Shown: positions 21,460 to 32,924, counted from the stretch's first letter. The stretch: DNA of 64,000 nucleotides from Batillaria attramentaria (GCA_018292915.2 JACVVK020000341.1:472501-536500); one strand, 5' to 3'. Numbers and translations are program-made. The notes: a model not told the origin generated them from the sequence alone.

Positions 21460-21482
21460 GCACGCACGCACGCACGCACACA
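21397..21482. repeat. (CA)n then (CACG)n microsatellite
   Basis: CA run merging into GCAC tetramers. Confidence 0.95.
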
Positions 21483-22616
21483 CTGCTACCACAGTTTCAA
21501 GTATAGTTGTGGACAGCACAATGAGACAGAATGCAGTTAACTTCTAGTTCTACACATCAACCTACAGCTGCGAGAGCAATGACATGTTCATTAACATAAT
21601 CGTCAACACCTACTAAAGCCAGATCAGGTCTCTCAGCGTATCACTGGAATACAAAGAATAATAATAATAACAACTAATTTATTCCGCTTCTCCTTCTGTA
21701 AGCAAGGAAGGGGGAGGAGGCGGAACAGAGCCGCAAACACAACAGATCATCTCGAGGTTGGGGGTGAGGGGTAGGGGGTGGTGGGTACGGCAGAATGATA
21801 CAAGCAGGTGTGCAAGAAAGCACATATGAACAATTTCAGTACCATCAAACACAAAATCACTTTCATCACACAAACACAATCATATTGTCACACTCATGAA
21901 GAAATGACAGCAAGGACTGGTGCAGTGTTTTGTGACTGCTAAAACAAAGTTTTCAAGTTTGAAAGTACCGATGTAATGCAGATATCTGATCTCAGAAGAG
22001 ATCCAGAAGAGAGTTTCTAAGAACTCTAGAGATTCTAAAATACCAACATGTATTGCAACATTTGGAGAAATGTCAACAGGTGGTGGTGAAACCCTCACGA
22101 CATCACTTGACCCTGAGGTCAATGATAACAGAAATCACAATGCCGCCTGTGAAAATGGGCTTTGGGTAATTGAAAACCAATTAAACTCTTGGATTTTACT
22201 TCAGAGGCATCATACCACAAGACTTAAAATTACAGCCAGAAACGTACTCAAAAAATTCGATAAAACCGAAATGGACTCGTGACGGCTAAAAACAAATAAC
22301 AACTAACCATCTTTTTCACTTTGCACCAATTAGAACGATTTTTTTTCATGAACTTTGATATTCTCAACTTTCTTCTTGATAACTGATACATGATACACCA
22401 ATGGAGGACAAGTCTAGGTTGTTGGTTAGGGTTATAGTTAAGGTTTACCATCTCGATCTCAGCGGGGACGTTGGTGCAAAATCAATACGAGTGTTGGAAT
22501 TATGCTTTCACAACGCTTTCACAACGCTTTCATAATAAAGAGAAAGTTTCCATATACAAACGTTTAGTATAGCAACCTTTTTGCTGTTCGACCACGCGGA
22601 GTGTTCGATCGCCAGT

Positions 22617-22755
22617 GATATCCGTCTGTTGCACGTGCAGCCTGATACATGTTCAATGTTTTGATATCCGTCTGTTGCACGTGCAGCCTGATACATGTTC
22701 AATGTTTTGATATCCGTCTGTTGCACGTGCAGCCTGATACATGTTCAATGTTTTG
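22617..22755. repeat. Minisatellite, 46-bp unit, 3 copies
   Basis: Near-identical units TGATATCCGTCTGTTGCACG, then TGCAGCCTGATACATGTTCA, then ATGTTT. Each unit contains the E-box-like palindrome GCACGTGC. Confidence 0.9.
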
Positions 22756-23200
22756 TAAGATTGCGTGCCGGTGTTGTGAACAGACGACAGCTGGTCCGCT
22801 TCCAGTTGTCTTTGTCCCTGTATTCAGATTTCACAGAACGGGCCAAAACGGATATAACTGTACAATGATCCATTTGTTCATCAACAACACGTATTGTTTT
22901 ACACACACAAAAATCCATTTCCAGTCCGACAGCAGACCGTGTGCATAACATGATCATTCGTCTGATTTTCGTTTTACGAAAATATTTCGTTTTCAAAGCG
23001 ATAGATAAGGCGTGAAAACAACACAGCTTGTAACGCCTCACAACAGGATAAATTCCCGATCGCTCCACCGTTACCTGTCAGTGTTTCCCCAGACCTGCCT
23101 TGCTCCGGTTTGTAAATATTTGGGTTGGGGTTTCATATAGTGTTAAAATAGGTTTTAAAATCTGTACTTTTTTGTTTGAACCGCTCGTTCAATCATACGA

Positions 23201-23284
23201 TAGTAGTGAACATTAGCTGTGTGTGATTATGAAAACGTAAACAAATAGCAGTAAACATTAGTTGTGTGTGATTATGAAATGTAA

Positions 23285-23285
<1 letters not shown>
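23201..23285. repeat. Two-copy tandem repeat, about 44 bp
   Basis: AGTAGTGAACATTAGCTGTG and AGCAGTAAACATTAGTTGTG, each followed by TGTGATTATGAAA and a GTAAA end. Confidence 0.7.

Positions 23286-23286
<1 letters not shown>

Positions 23287-23347
<61 letters not shown>
23287..23347. repeat. (GT)n microsatellite upstream of the lipocalin ATG
   Basis: Ends 62 bp before the start codon; between them TGATATTTACAG could be a 5'-UTR splice acceptor. Confidence 0.95.
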
Positions 23348-23348
<1 letters not shown>

Positions 23349-23409
23349 TATTTACAGATTACATACCTTTCACCGAGGAAAGAAACTTGTAGAACTTACG
23401 TACTGCAAC

Positions 23410-24712
23410 ATGACGTGGTCGATGTCGCCGGTGGTGGTGATGGTGGTGATGGCGGGCATTGTCAAGGGAGGACCGGGCAATCTTGAGTGCAGCTCCACCA
23501 TACCTGCCATGACCAATGTCCAGGTGGACAAGTTAGACGGTCTGTGTTGTATACCGTGCTACAGCACTAAGTAGTCCCGCATGAAAAACAAGACAAAAGG
23601 GAAGTAATTTCCGGAAACAAACGTTGCAGTTTTGGGTACGGATTAAGACACACAAACTGCCCACTGCGAAAATAGAGCCACTAGATCAGAAGAAAACGTA
23701 ATTGGAACTAACAAAAATACTCCATGCAGAAAACTAATAAGCCCTGCTTTTATTGCAAACGAAAGACTTCCGGTGCTATTTTTTGTGTTTTCGATAAATA
23801 TTGGAATCTGCACACTCCGCTAAATAGACGACTAGTCGACTCCACTCCTGTCAACCAAAAGGGGCGAGCCCCCAGAATTCAGCCAATCGCGTCCAGCGGC
23901 ATAATGAGCAAACCTTCTTGCCAGACACTACAAGGGAAGCGGGTGGGGGTGGGTGGGTGTTTGGGGGTTTAACGTCCTTTTCCACCACATAGGGTGATAT
24001 CAAAGACGGGTCAACGATGAAAAAGCCAGCACAAATATTTGGCCCCAGCCGGGATCGAACTCACGACTCGAGCATTAGAAGTCCAACGCATTACCATTCG
24101 ACCACCCCGGCTCCCATGCCTGAAATATGGGGAGGAAAAAAGCAGTAAGTCCATTAACGTCATTTGAGGAAAAGTACTATTGCCATCTTTTCATTTTGAA
24201 ATTACCCCTTTTTTCCCCATACAATGACGTCATGGACGTACCGTGTTTTGCCAATGCACGGCAAAGTAAAGGGGGGGGGGGGGGGGACTTTGGATGTGTC
24301 TTCCCCGAACACTCATGGGTTAGCCCGAACTACCCGATCCCAGAATAAAGTGACCAGATCGGGAAGAAATACGTTACAAAGACATTCATATTTTCTCCTC
24401 GATCTCTTGAAGCGTTGGTGGATTCAAACAGTTGTGTATGTGGTGGAAAAGGACGTTAAACCCCCAAACACCCCCCCCCCCCCCTTAAACAGTTGTACAT
24501 TGTATACAAGCACATTATAACATGTACTCGACATCTCCGAGGCCAAAGTCCCGCCCCCTCCCCCCCCCCCCCCTTTACTTTGCCGTGCATTGGCAAAACA
24601 CGATACGTCCATGACGTCATTGTATGGGAAAAAAGGGGTAATTTCAAAATGAAAAGATGGCAATAGTACTTTTCCTCAAATGACACCAACATGTCGACTG
24701 CCGATCAATACA

Positions 24713-24806
<94 letters not shown>

Positions 24807-26396
24807 ACTCTCCCAGGCAGTGCGTTGCAACACAACAGTTCCTATCCTTTTCAGGAGACTGGCATTACGCGTATCTGGCCACGGATAACGATGTGACCGA
24901 CGTGACTAGTGGCTACATCAGCATTTCTAGCAACTCACTTCAGGACTGCATGATCCTGACACAAGGGACGCCTAACACACGGTGAGTTAAGTATCACGTG
25001 ATGCTGGAGCAGTAGAGGGTGGGTGGGTGTTTGGGAGTTTAACGTCCTTTTCCACCACAGAAGGGTGATATCAAAGACGGGGCAGCGAGAAAAAAGGCCA
25101 GCACAAATGTTTGGCCCTAGCCGGGATTCGAACTCACGACCCGAGCATTGAAAGTCCAACGCTATACCATTCGGCCACCCTGGCTCCCCACTGGAGCAGG
25201 AGAAGTTGCTTGAAGGATCGTTGTTTACTAGGAGAGATCTTCTATATTGGGCTGGCGTGAAGGACCCGTCTGATGTACGCCTGATATCACCCGCACGAAA
25301 TGTTCACGGGGTCAGAATGATTAAAAAAAAAAAAAAAGCATTCGACAGTATTGCAATCGATTCAATTCGTCCGATCAAATCAACCACTCAAAAGATGAGA
25401 TTTAAAAAAAAATTTCACACAAACTCAAGACACAATTTCCCATCAACCGTGGTACGGTATACAGTTTTGAGATGTTTGACGTACGGTTCAGTAATGAGCT
25501 GTCACGTGATAGTTGTGCCAAGTCACGTGTCTCGTTTTGGAACTTCCACAGTTGTGACTCTAGGGAAAACTATTTAAGTCAAAGCATTAACCTGATACAA
25601 TGTCAAATCAGACGGGTCGTTTTAGTCATCTCTTAACTGGGCACTGCGGAGCGACACAGTGCTGTCCACAGTTGTGACACAGTTGTGATTTTGGAGCGTT
25701 TTCACCGCTGTGGCGTCATCACAGCAACCTGGAGTTCAAATAGCCACAACTGTGGCTGTGGTTTCCACGACAGATTCTGATTGGCTGTACTACGTCACTC
25801 GGTGCGCAAACATGGCGGACCTTCAATCGGTTTATCGCCGAGCACAGCTGTGTTCAGTTTTGTAGTTAGTAGACACACCGAGCGCAACGACTGTGATGTG
25901 CACATGTGTGTTTCGCGCGCTGTGCCCAGTTAAGAGCCGGCTTTATGATTGAGTCTGCTTGTGTATGTTGGCCTCAGGCCAAACACCGTCCTTTTGCTGG
26001 GCATGGGGCGTCTGTCACATGCCGCTGAGGTAGCACGTGCATCTTGTTTTACTGTCGCTTGTTTGCAATGTTCTGTACTTATGCGTACAATGTCTCTTGT
26101 TTCAGTACGGGTGGCAGCTACTCTGCTAAAAACGGCGTCTTGACTTTCCGAAATGCTGCTGGATATCCCACGACAATCAAATACCACGTCCTGGCAACCG
26201 ACGAAATTGACGGAACTTCGTAAGTACGAACACACACAGAACTTAAAACACAAAACTTCAAACTCACTTCATCCAGTCAGCCTTCTCTCCTCCTGTACTG
26301 GCCGCGAAATTATCTGTCTTGTCCGGTTCTAATAGCTGAACACTCCCTGACGTCCCCTGAGGCGTCCCCTGAGGCTCACCTGTGTTTTGCGACGTA

Positions 26397-26445
<49 letters not shown>

Positions 26446-27148
26446 GCTTGGAGCCAATATCTACTGGGATACTGTGCTCGGGGGAGTCGGTGGCTCAACC
26501 TTTTGAGCGTTGGACTCGAGATCGAAAGGTCCCGAGTTCGAATCCCGACAGGCCAAAATTTGTACAGGCCTTTTTCACGTTGCCTCGCTTCCACTGACTG
26601 TGAACTGGATCTGTTTGTGTAACTTGTCCATTACAGTCAAGGAGACATAAAATGTGGCCGACCTGGCAGTCTGACTGGATTGAGTAAGTGTTCAGCTGGA
26701 CTGTACAGTTAGGGTAGCCATCCCCCATCCCCCATAACCTGCCCCCTAGGGCCGTCTGCAATCACCTCGTTCTGGCGTGGACGATAAACCCAAGCTAACC
26801 AACCAACCAGTGAAGAAGCGATGTATTACATGTAATATTATTATCATTATTATTGCAAAAGAGATCAGCACCATGGACTGATTTTGCGTCGTCTGTTTTG
26901 CATACCGTTGCTGTTTTCATTGCAGTATTCTGGTCATGTTCCGTGAGGTTTTGATGTTCGGCAGCTCTGGTGGCCATGAAGTGGCCGTTCTCGTCCGCCC
27001 ATCTTCTGGTGCACCGGACTATGGACGAGTTTTTGAAAGAGTCAAGCCGACCCTGGAAGCGTTTTGTGGACCCAAAGCTGGTGACGTCACTTCCTACAAC
27101 AACTACAACATTAATACCAACGATAAGTGTCCTGCTATTGGAAAATAA
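23410..27148 (+). CDS. Secreted lipocalin-like protein, 197 aa, four exons
   Basis: Exons: 23410-23539, 24855-24981, 26106-26219, 26926-27148 (TAA). Junction phases (1, 2, 2) close perfectly. Residues about 1-24 form a signal peptide (hydrophobic VVVMVVMAGIV). The lipocalin N-terminal GxW motif is created across the first junction: KLDG then DWHYAYLATD (G44-D45-W46). Beta-strand-like segments follow (SGYISISSNSLQDC, NGVLTFRN, TIKYHVLATD, ILVMFREVLM, HEVAVLVRP), then a helix-like segment GRVFERVKPTLEAFC. Four cysteines (27, 75, 171, 192) could form two disulfides. Lipocalins carry small hydrophobic ligands outside the cell; the ligand here is unknown. The donor of exon 1 is weak (G|GTCTGT), but it is the only one that keeps frame and restores GxW. 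Upstream of the ATG the frame runs into a (GT)n tract, and a possible 5'-UTR acceptor ends at 23357. A poly(A) signal lies at 27304. Confidence 0.85.
23823..24288 (+). mobile_element. MITE-1 copy 3, interrupted by SINE-A, right TIR lost
   Basis: The left TIR has an internal duplication (AATAGACGACTAGTCGACTC). Landmarks AGAATTCAGCCAATCG, CCAGACACTACAA and ACGTCATGGACGTACCGTG follow. SINE-A sits inside at 23945-24115. After GGCAAAGTAAAG the element runs into a G-run and the usual right end is missing. In lipocalin intron 1. Confidence 0.75.
23945..24115 (-). mobile_element. SINE-A inside MITE-1 copy 3
   Basis: Full-length, minus orientation, with the usual CCCGTCTTTGATATCACCC block and GGACGTTAAACCCCCAAACA tail. 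MITE sequence resumes at GCAGTAAGTCC beyond it. Confidence 0.88.
24431..24480 (+). mobile_element. SINE-A tail fragment
   Basis: Only TGTGGTGGAAAAGGACGTTA, AACCCCCAAACA and a C-run; strongly 5'-truncated. Confidence 0.7.
24545..24684 (-). mobile_element. MITE-1 partial copy, inverted relative to copy 3
   Basis: Reverse complement of 24159-24288 at high identity (TTTGCCGTGCATTGGCAAAA, TGACGTCATTGTATGGGAAA, CTTTTCCTCAAATGAC). With copy 3 it forms an inverted repeat with a spacer of about 256 bp. Confidence 0.88.
24714..24803. repeat. (GT)n microsatellite
   Basis: About 90 bp, ending about 50 bp before lipocalin exon 2. Confidence 0.95.
25017..25189 (-). mobile_element. SINE-A, full-length
   Basis: In lipocalin intron 2. 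Flanked by near-identical CTGGAGCAG (before) and CTGGAGCAGG (after), a likely target duplication. Confidence 0.88.
25630..25936. mobile_element. MITE-2, 307 bp, 15-bp TIRs
   Basis: CTCTTAACTGGGCAC at 25630-25644 and its exact reverse complement at 25922-25936. Non-coding interior with repeated CACAACTGTGG/CCACAGTTGTGA palindromic words. No second copy in the window and no clear target duplication. In lipocalin intron 2. Confidence 0.7.
26397..26441. repeat. (GT)n microsatellite
   Basis: About 45 bp in lipocalin intron 3. Confidence 0.95.
26464..26790 (+). mobile_element. tRNA-derived SINE, variant of SINE-A (long body)
   Basis: Head GGGGGAGTCGGTGGCTCAAC, B box GAGTTCGAATCCCGAC, then CCTTTTTCACGTTGCCTCGC as in SINE-A. 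The body differs: CTGGATTGAGTAAGTGTTCA, CAGCTGGACTGTACAGT. The latter motif is related to the 40-bp tandem repeat at 50893-51003. Confidence 0.65.
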
Positions 27149-27303
27149 GAGCGGACATTTCTCTGACGCCATCTCACTGGCTATATTTAGAGAGCTTTGA
27201 TGATTAGTTTGAGTGGTTTAAGGCGAAAGAGTTGTTCACGGCTCCACGAGATGGTTCAATTTTTGGCGTAGCTACCGAGCTATATATACGTATATAGGGA
27301 CGG

Positions 27304-27309
27304 AATAAA
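27304..27309 (+). terminator. Poly(A) signal AATAAA of the lipocalin-like gene
   Basis: Canonical hexamer 156 nt after the TAA at 27146-27148. It is followed by TG/T-rich sequence, and the spacing is normal for a metazoan 3' UTR. Confidence 0.6.
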
Positions 27310-27389
27310 TTGTGGATGTCACTTGACACGGCCTTGTGTTGTTCTACGTATTGTCATGTTTGTCTGGCTAATTTGCGTTGGAGGTGTGG

Positions 27390-27569
27390 CGGGGAGCCCG
27401 GATAGCCGAACGGTAGAGAGTTGGACTTTCAATGCTCGGGTCGTGAGTTCGAGTCCCGGCTGGGGCCAAATATTTGTGCTGGCCCTTTTCTCGTTGCCCC
27501 GTCTTTGATATCACCCTTACGTGGTGGAAAAGGACGTTAAACTCCCAAACACCCACCCAGCCACCCCTG
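27390..27569 (+). mobile_element. SINE-A, full-length, 12-bp TSD
   Basis: Flanked by GGAGGTGTGGCG at 27380-27391 and 27570-27581. Inserted just downstream of the lipocalin poly(A) signal. Confidence 0.92.
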
Positions 27570-27594
27570 GGAGGTGTGGCGCCCGTACCATAAC

Positions 27595-27785
27595 GATAAT
27601 AATAATAATACATGGTATTTGTAGGGCGCATTTCTTTAAATAAAACTCGATGCGCTTATTACTCACTCACACTCACACGCATTATACAACGATGAACAGA
27701 CACTGGTGAAACTAGTTAAACATAAAATTACTGGAGTTAGTTCATTGTGGCCTTACGTCATACCGGGATCTTTCAACCTTTCAGC

Positions 27786-27820
<35 letters not shown>

Positions 27821-28022
27821 CTGTTCTGTTGCGAGCGCAAGATAACAGGGGACAGGGGGTGTTTCGGAGGTTCACGTCCTTTTCCACCACGTAAGGGTGA
27901 TGTGAAAGACGGGGCAACGAGAAAAAGACCAGAACAAATATTTGGCCTTAGCAGGGATTCGAACTCACGACCCGAGCATTGAGAGTCCAACACTCTACCA
28001 TTCCCAGCTATCCCGGCTCCCC
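27595..28022. repeat. (AAT)n/GCGC tail, (CA)n(TA)n tract and SINE-A (minus, 27850-28021)
   Basis: Short (AAT)n with GGGCGCATTTCTTTAAAT, then CACACA/TATATA at 27785-27820, then a full SINE-A in reverse (TTTCGGAGGTTCACGTCC at its tail; B box GGATTCGAACTC). Confidence 0.8.
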
Positions 28023-28037
28023 GCAAGCAATCATTGC

Positions 28038-28039
<2 letters not shown>

Positions 28040-28111
<72 letters not shown>

Positions 28112-28158
28112 CTTGACATCCGGTACGTATTCGACACCTTTGTATCGAAGGATTTTGG

Positions 28159-28234
<76 letters not shown>

Positions 28235-28245
28235 TGTATTAATCA

Positions 28246-28283
<38 letters not shown>

Positions 28284-28294
28284 TGTATTAATCA

Positions 28295-28336
<42 letters not shown>
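28040..28336. repeat. (GT)n and (CA)n arrays with duplicated spacer
   Basis: GT array 28040-28111, then CA arrays 28160-28232, 28248-28282 and 28300-28336. The CA arrays are separated by copies of TGTGTATTAATCAGCGCG, showing amplification of a compound unit. The facing GT and CA blocks could pair as a long hairpin. Confidence 0.92.
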
Positions 28337-28338
<2 letters not shown>

Positions 28339-28498
28339 TGTATTGATCGGCAGTCGACATGTTGGTGTCATCGTGTCTGTGACGATCCTGGTAATTGTGT
28401 TACATCAGCACCGCATCCTGGCAACAACCACACGATACAAGCGGATTCCTGACCCAATGGGACACGCCACACGCTTCTTTTCATGTCATACAGACAGG

Positions 28499-28500
<2 letters not shown>

Positions 28501-28545
<45 letters not shown>
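28501..28545. repeat. (CT)n microsatellite
   Basis: 45 bp of CT. Confidence 0.95.
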
Positions 28546-28548
<3 letters not shown>

Positions 28549-28654
28549 CTCAAAAAGTAAACCAGAAAAGTCGTCTTTAAAAAAGAAAGATAAAACGATA
28601 ATAGAAATAAAACGATGATAACAATAAAGATAAAACATGTCAGCACTGTACTAT

Positions 28655-28663
28655 CTGTGTGTG

Positions 28664-28702
<39 letters not shown>

Positions 28703-28904
28703 GTGTGTGTGTGCGCGAGCAACAAGAGTAAGAGTACTTCCGTCTGGGGAACGCGCGTGCGTGCGTGCGTGTACGCGTGTGCGCGTGTGCGTGTGCGTGT
28801 GTGCGTGTGTGTGTGTGTGTGTGCGTGTGCGCGTGTGTGCGCGCGTGTGTGTGCGCGTGTGTGTGTGTGCGTGTGTGTGTGCGTGTGCGTGTGTGTGTGC
28901 GCGC

Positions 28905-28953
<49 letters not shown>

Positions 28954-29059
28954 TGTCTGTCTCTGTGTGTGTGTGCGCGAGCAACAAGAGTAAGAGTACT
29001 TCCGTCTGGGGAACGCGCGTGCGTGCGTGCGTGTACGCGTGTGCGCGTGTGCGTGTGCG

Positions 29060-29091
<32 letters not shown>

Positions 29092-29178
29092 CGTGCGCGC
29101 GTGTGTGCGCGTGTGTGTGTGCGCGTGTGTGTGTGTGCGTGTGTGTGTGCGTGTGCGTGTGCGTGTGTGTGTGCGCGC

Positions 29179-29228
<50 letters not shown>
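28655..29228. repeat. Duplicated GT/GC-rich compound satellite (about 265-bp unit x 2)
   Basis: The block with GCGCGAGCAACAAGAGTAAG, AGTACTTCCGTCTGGGGAAC and GCGTGCGTGCGTGCGTGTAC begins near 28709 and again near 28974. Each is followed by a long GTGC-type alternating purine-pyrimidine run. Open frames of CV/RV type are artefacts. Confidence 0.9.
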
Positions 29229-29345
29229 TCTATCCGGCAGTGAGTGTCGTTTGTAATTGAGCCGCTACACCGTATTTCATCGCAGACATGTATTGGCTGT
29301 CTCGCTCTTCATTTGTTGCTAGGTGACAGCCAATTTGCCTTCCGG

Positions 29346-29353
29346 CGCACGCA

Positions 29354-29416
<63 letters not shown>

Positions 29417-29417
29417 G

Positions 29418-29480
<63 letters not shown>
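29346..29480. repeat. (CA)n with GCAC interruptions
   Basis: About 135 bp. Confidence 0.95.
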
Positions 29481-29481
<1 letters not shown>

Positions 29482-29734
29482 GTCCACCCCCACCCCACCC
29501 CTCTTCCCGTACCTTACCATATTGTGTACTGTAGTGTGTGAAGCTGTAGGCATGGTTTTTATCCCTGCTTGTCTTTTGCCCAAGACTCATCAGCTGACGC
29601 GGTTCTCAAGGTTCATGTAGAGGACTGTGCCATCGTGAATTCCTCCAACAAAACACATCACACACGTACACACAGTGTTCCTGGTATCCACTAAACCAGT
29701 AGTCTAGTACCTCTCTCTCTCTCTCTATTTTTTT

Positions 29735-29824
29735 CTCAATACCCTTTAATGTAGAATAGCAGGACAGCATGTAAGATAGGCAGCAATGCCTAAATGCTCT
29801 ATCCTGAATAAAAAACGTTTCATC

Positions 29825-29888
<64 letters not shown>

Positions 29889-30023
29889 CCCCCCCTTGTT
29901 TTGATGTTGTCTTTTTTTTCAATACCCTTAAATGTACAATAGCAGGACAGCATGTAAGACAGGCAGCAATGCCTAAATGCTCTATCCTGAATAAAAAAAA
30001 GTTTCATCATCATCATCATCATC

Positions 30024-30066
<43 letters not shown>
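29735..30066 (+). repeat. Two tandem LINE-tail-like units ending in simple repeats
   Basis: The same segment of about 85 bp (AATAGCAGGACAGCATGTAA, GGCAGCAATGCCTAAATGCT, CTATCCTGAATAAAAAA) occurs at about 29740-29825 and 29925-30002. Each is followed by (TCA)n and a long (TC)n run. A diverged relative is at 42265-42360 with the same order. This looks like a non-LTR retrotransposon 3' end with a (TCA)n tail; the parent LINE is not visible. Confidence 0.6.
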
Positions 30067-30068
<2 letters not shown>

Positions 30069-30075
30069 TTTCCGG

Positions 30076-30250
30076 TGAGCTGGGATAGCCGAACGGTAGA
30101 ACGTTGGACTGTCAATCCTCGGGTCGTGAGTTCGAATTCCGGCTAGGGCTAAATATTTGTGCCGGCTTTTTTTTTTTTTTCGTTGCTCCGTCTTTGATAC
30201 CACCCATACGTGGTGGAAAAGGACGTTAAACGCCAAAACACCCACCCATC
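30076..30250 (+). mobile_element. SINE-A, full-length
   Basis: GAGCTGGGATAGCCGAACGG head, B box GAGTTCGAATTCCGG, tail ACGTTAAACGCCAAAACACC. A T-run expands the middle. Confidence 0.88.
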
Positions 30251-32505
30251 TACACTCAACTCAGGGTGTGTTAAATATCAACAAAATATTCAAGCAAAAC
30301 AATGAAGCCTCGTGTAACTGTGACGTGCCAGTAAGTAATGCCATGTTGTAACGGTCTGAAAACAGCCGTCCCAAGTGCCAGTTTCTCGGACAACGTTGAT
30401 ACGTACGGTATCTCCCCTGGCAGTTGTCCGATTATCGTCCCCTTACCTAAAGGAACCGGCTACCAGCGTCAGGTCAAGGCCCAGAACTCTTTCAGGATAC
30501 GTTGGCCTGGGCAGTAATGGAGCGGGAAATGGAATCATGGCGGGTCGGGCGGAGGCTGGAGGTGTATTTCAGGTTGTCGATGTTATCAGGCACTCACACC
30601 AAACTGACGATGGAGTGGTGAACTATGAGACCGGCCCAACCCGTTATCACCAGCACCCACAGTGTACGGGCGCGGGATGGGGTACACACGCCTATTCTCC
30701 CCAGTATACGCAAAGGATGCTGTTCAGTTAGGGACAGTTCAAGATGGCGTCTCTGCATTTAGAAAAGCCCATACGCACTCCACCCATCTCTAAGAAGTCT
30801 CCCAGCGTCGTCTTTCAGATTGTTTTATTATGTGTCCAGTTCACTGCCACTGGATTACTCGGGGGTTAAGTTTCCTTGTCCACCACATAGGGATGATAAT
30901 CACGATATCAAAGTCGGGACAACAAGGAACAAGTCAACACAAACGTTTGGTATCCAGCTGGCACTGGAACTCACGGCTGACCCGTTGTATTCTGTCAGCA
31001 AACACTTCCTTCCGTTCAAGTACGTCCTCTTCCACAGTAGGCGGCGGGTGACGTCAAACCACGGGGTAACGACGAAACAACCAGCACACTGTTTTTTGAC
31101 TCCCTGCTGGGATTGGAACTCACGACCCAAGTTGTTAGTCCAACACTGGCCATGCTGTCTTCAGATTTGCCACCCACGGTACACCGGCCTGTCGCCATAC
31201 AAAGTGAGTGTTCTGTCTGTATCATGTACACTCTGGTTAGTCGTGGTTATCAGCACGACCAGCGTGTGGCCAGACGTGCACATGATACGGGCCTGTGTGT
31301 TTTTGTGTTGTGCGTGTGTGTCAGCTGCCGATATGGACGGCGGGTGGCATGGTGCTGAGTCCCACTGTCGTGTTGGGACAACATGGGTAGGTACAACGCT
31401 ACAGCCTGATTCATTCGTTTACTTACAGCTGACTGATGGCTTATGTAGTTAGTTTGCCGTTACACGAGGTACTAATGCGAGTTTACTATATGAGGCATCG
31501 GAGCACGGGTACTTAGATGAGCGTTTAGCAGTGCTACCATGGGAGTACTATTTACCGTACCATGGGAGTACTATTTACCGTACCATGGGAGTACTATTTA
31601 CCGACAATGATCTTTAGAACACAGTTCGAAGATATAGCAGGGTAAGAAATTATAGTGGAAATTTACATGGACTGTGGAATGTACTAATCAGTCTGACAAG
31701 GGATATTCACGATGTGTATGATCTGTCTATTACCACAAGGTCTTTGGAGCAGGTTGTGGGTATATTATCAAAGAACCTTGCTGCAGAACACTAAGTAGCA
31801 TTTTTTTTTAATTTCTCATGGTCACATACTAAGAACCAAATAGGTGGGTATGTTATAGTCAATTACGAGCTTGTAAATTACTCACTATTACTATCGACAT
31901 TACACAAGATTGCACCAGTCGACGTTTCGACAAACATTATGCTGATTCACGCCTACGGCTACACAAAGTAAATAGTTTCTACATGCATCGGTACCTCGTA
32001 CGGTAACAAAATACTAAACACAAACATAAACAAAACTTTATGAATAAACATTAGGATTCTGTTGTGGTTTAAGAGAGCTGCTTTGCAGTCACCCAAACAT
32101 GCATGCTGCTGCTTTCTATATATTACACTGACTCGCACATACATATTGACTAAAGTTGCTAAAACAATAACTACGATACAAGACTGATAAAATACTTGTG
32201 TAAGATACATTCTGAACAACAGAGATAGGTCAGGATTAAGCATTACAAAGCCAGACATGTTATCACATATATCAGATGTTTTGGTCTAAAGCCACTAATT
32301 GCGTGTTGGTGTTCGTGTACCCGTTATATCAGTGTTCCGGGTACGCAGTAGATCGTGTGCGCTGTTTATGTCGCCAGTGGTTCTCTGGCGTCTCACGCCA
32401 TCCATGGCTGTCATACCGCTAACGTCTGTTACATTTGTATTGTCACCAGAAACGTGTTGAGACGTGAGGATGTAAGGAGACTGGTTTACGTCACGTGACG
32501 TCAGT
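30251..32505. other. Intergenic; degenerate SINE-A copies, no accepted gene
   Basis: Two old antisense SINE-A copies at about 30853-30978 and 31021-31152 (CACCACATAGGGATGAT, GGAACTCACGACC) lie inside a 210-residue open frame at 30820-31452, which is therefore not accepted. A 48-codon open stretch at 30371-30514 (TYGISPGSCPIIVPLPKGTG) has coding-like composition but no recognised domain. A 23-bp tandem repeat (GTACCATGGGAGTACTATTT) x3 lies at 31540-31602. Confidence 0.5.
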
Positions 32506-32845
32506 ATGGTGAGGGTTCTTCACGTTGCTGGCCAGCTTCTGGTGATGGTGCCAGTCTGTCTTGGTAAGACTTCAAGTAAAATCGCCATTTTTGTGTGGGC
32601 TTTTGAGAGTTATATAATTCCTGCGGTCTCCTGTTTGGCTTGTAGAGTTACATGTCATGTCCCATTGTAGTTTCCTGATGGTTTTCCTTGGTGCATCAGC
32701 CAAGACTGAGAATGCCAATATCTGTCTTGCAATCTCTATGTAAACCAATCCCCAAACCGTTCCCTATTCCCAAACCGTTCCCTATTCCCAAACCAACAAT
32801 ACCGTTGATTAGAACAGTATCCGATGTATCTTACTTTAGTTGCAG

Positions 32846-32924
<79 letters not shown>

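Larger units (their letters stand above)
20129..23409. other. Divergent intergenic region between claudin-like B and lipocalin genes
   Basis: No exon recognised, although 5'-UTR exons of both flanking genes may lie here. Holds a SINE-B head, three minisatellites, a 92-bp palindrome and (CA)n/(GT)n tracts, listed separately. Confidence 0.5.

Noticed and set aside
28637..29256. Cys/Val and His/Thr-rich frames up to 194 residues
   Set aside because: Translation of (GT)n/(CA)n tracts.
30371..30514. 48-codon stretch (TYGISPGSCPIIVPLPKGTG) with coding-like composition
   Set aside because: No start codon, no partner exon with matching phase and no recognised domain; noted only as a possible isolated exon.
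30820..31452. 210-residue open frame, one of the longest in the window outside simple repeats
   Set aside because: It runs through two antisense, decayed SINE-A copies and has no domain, splice or codon-use support.
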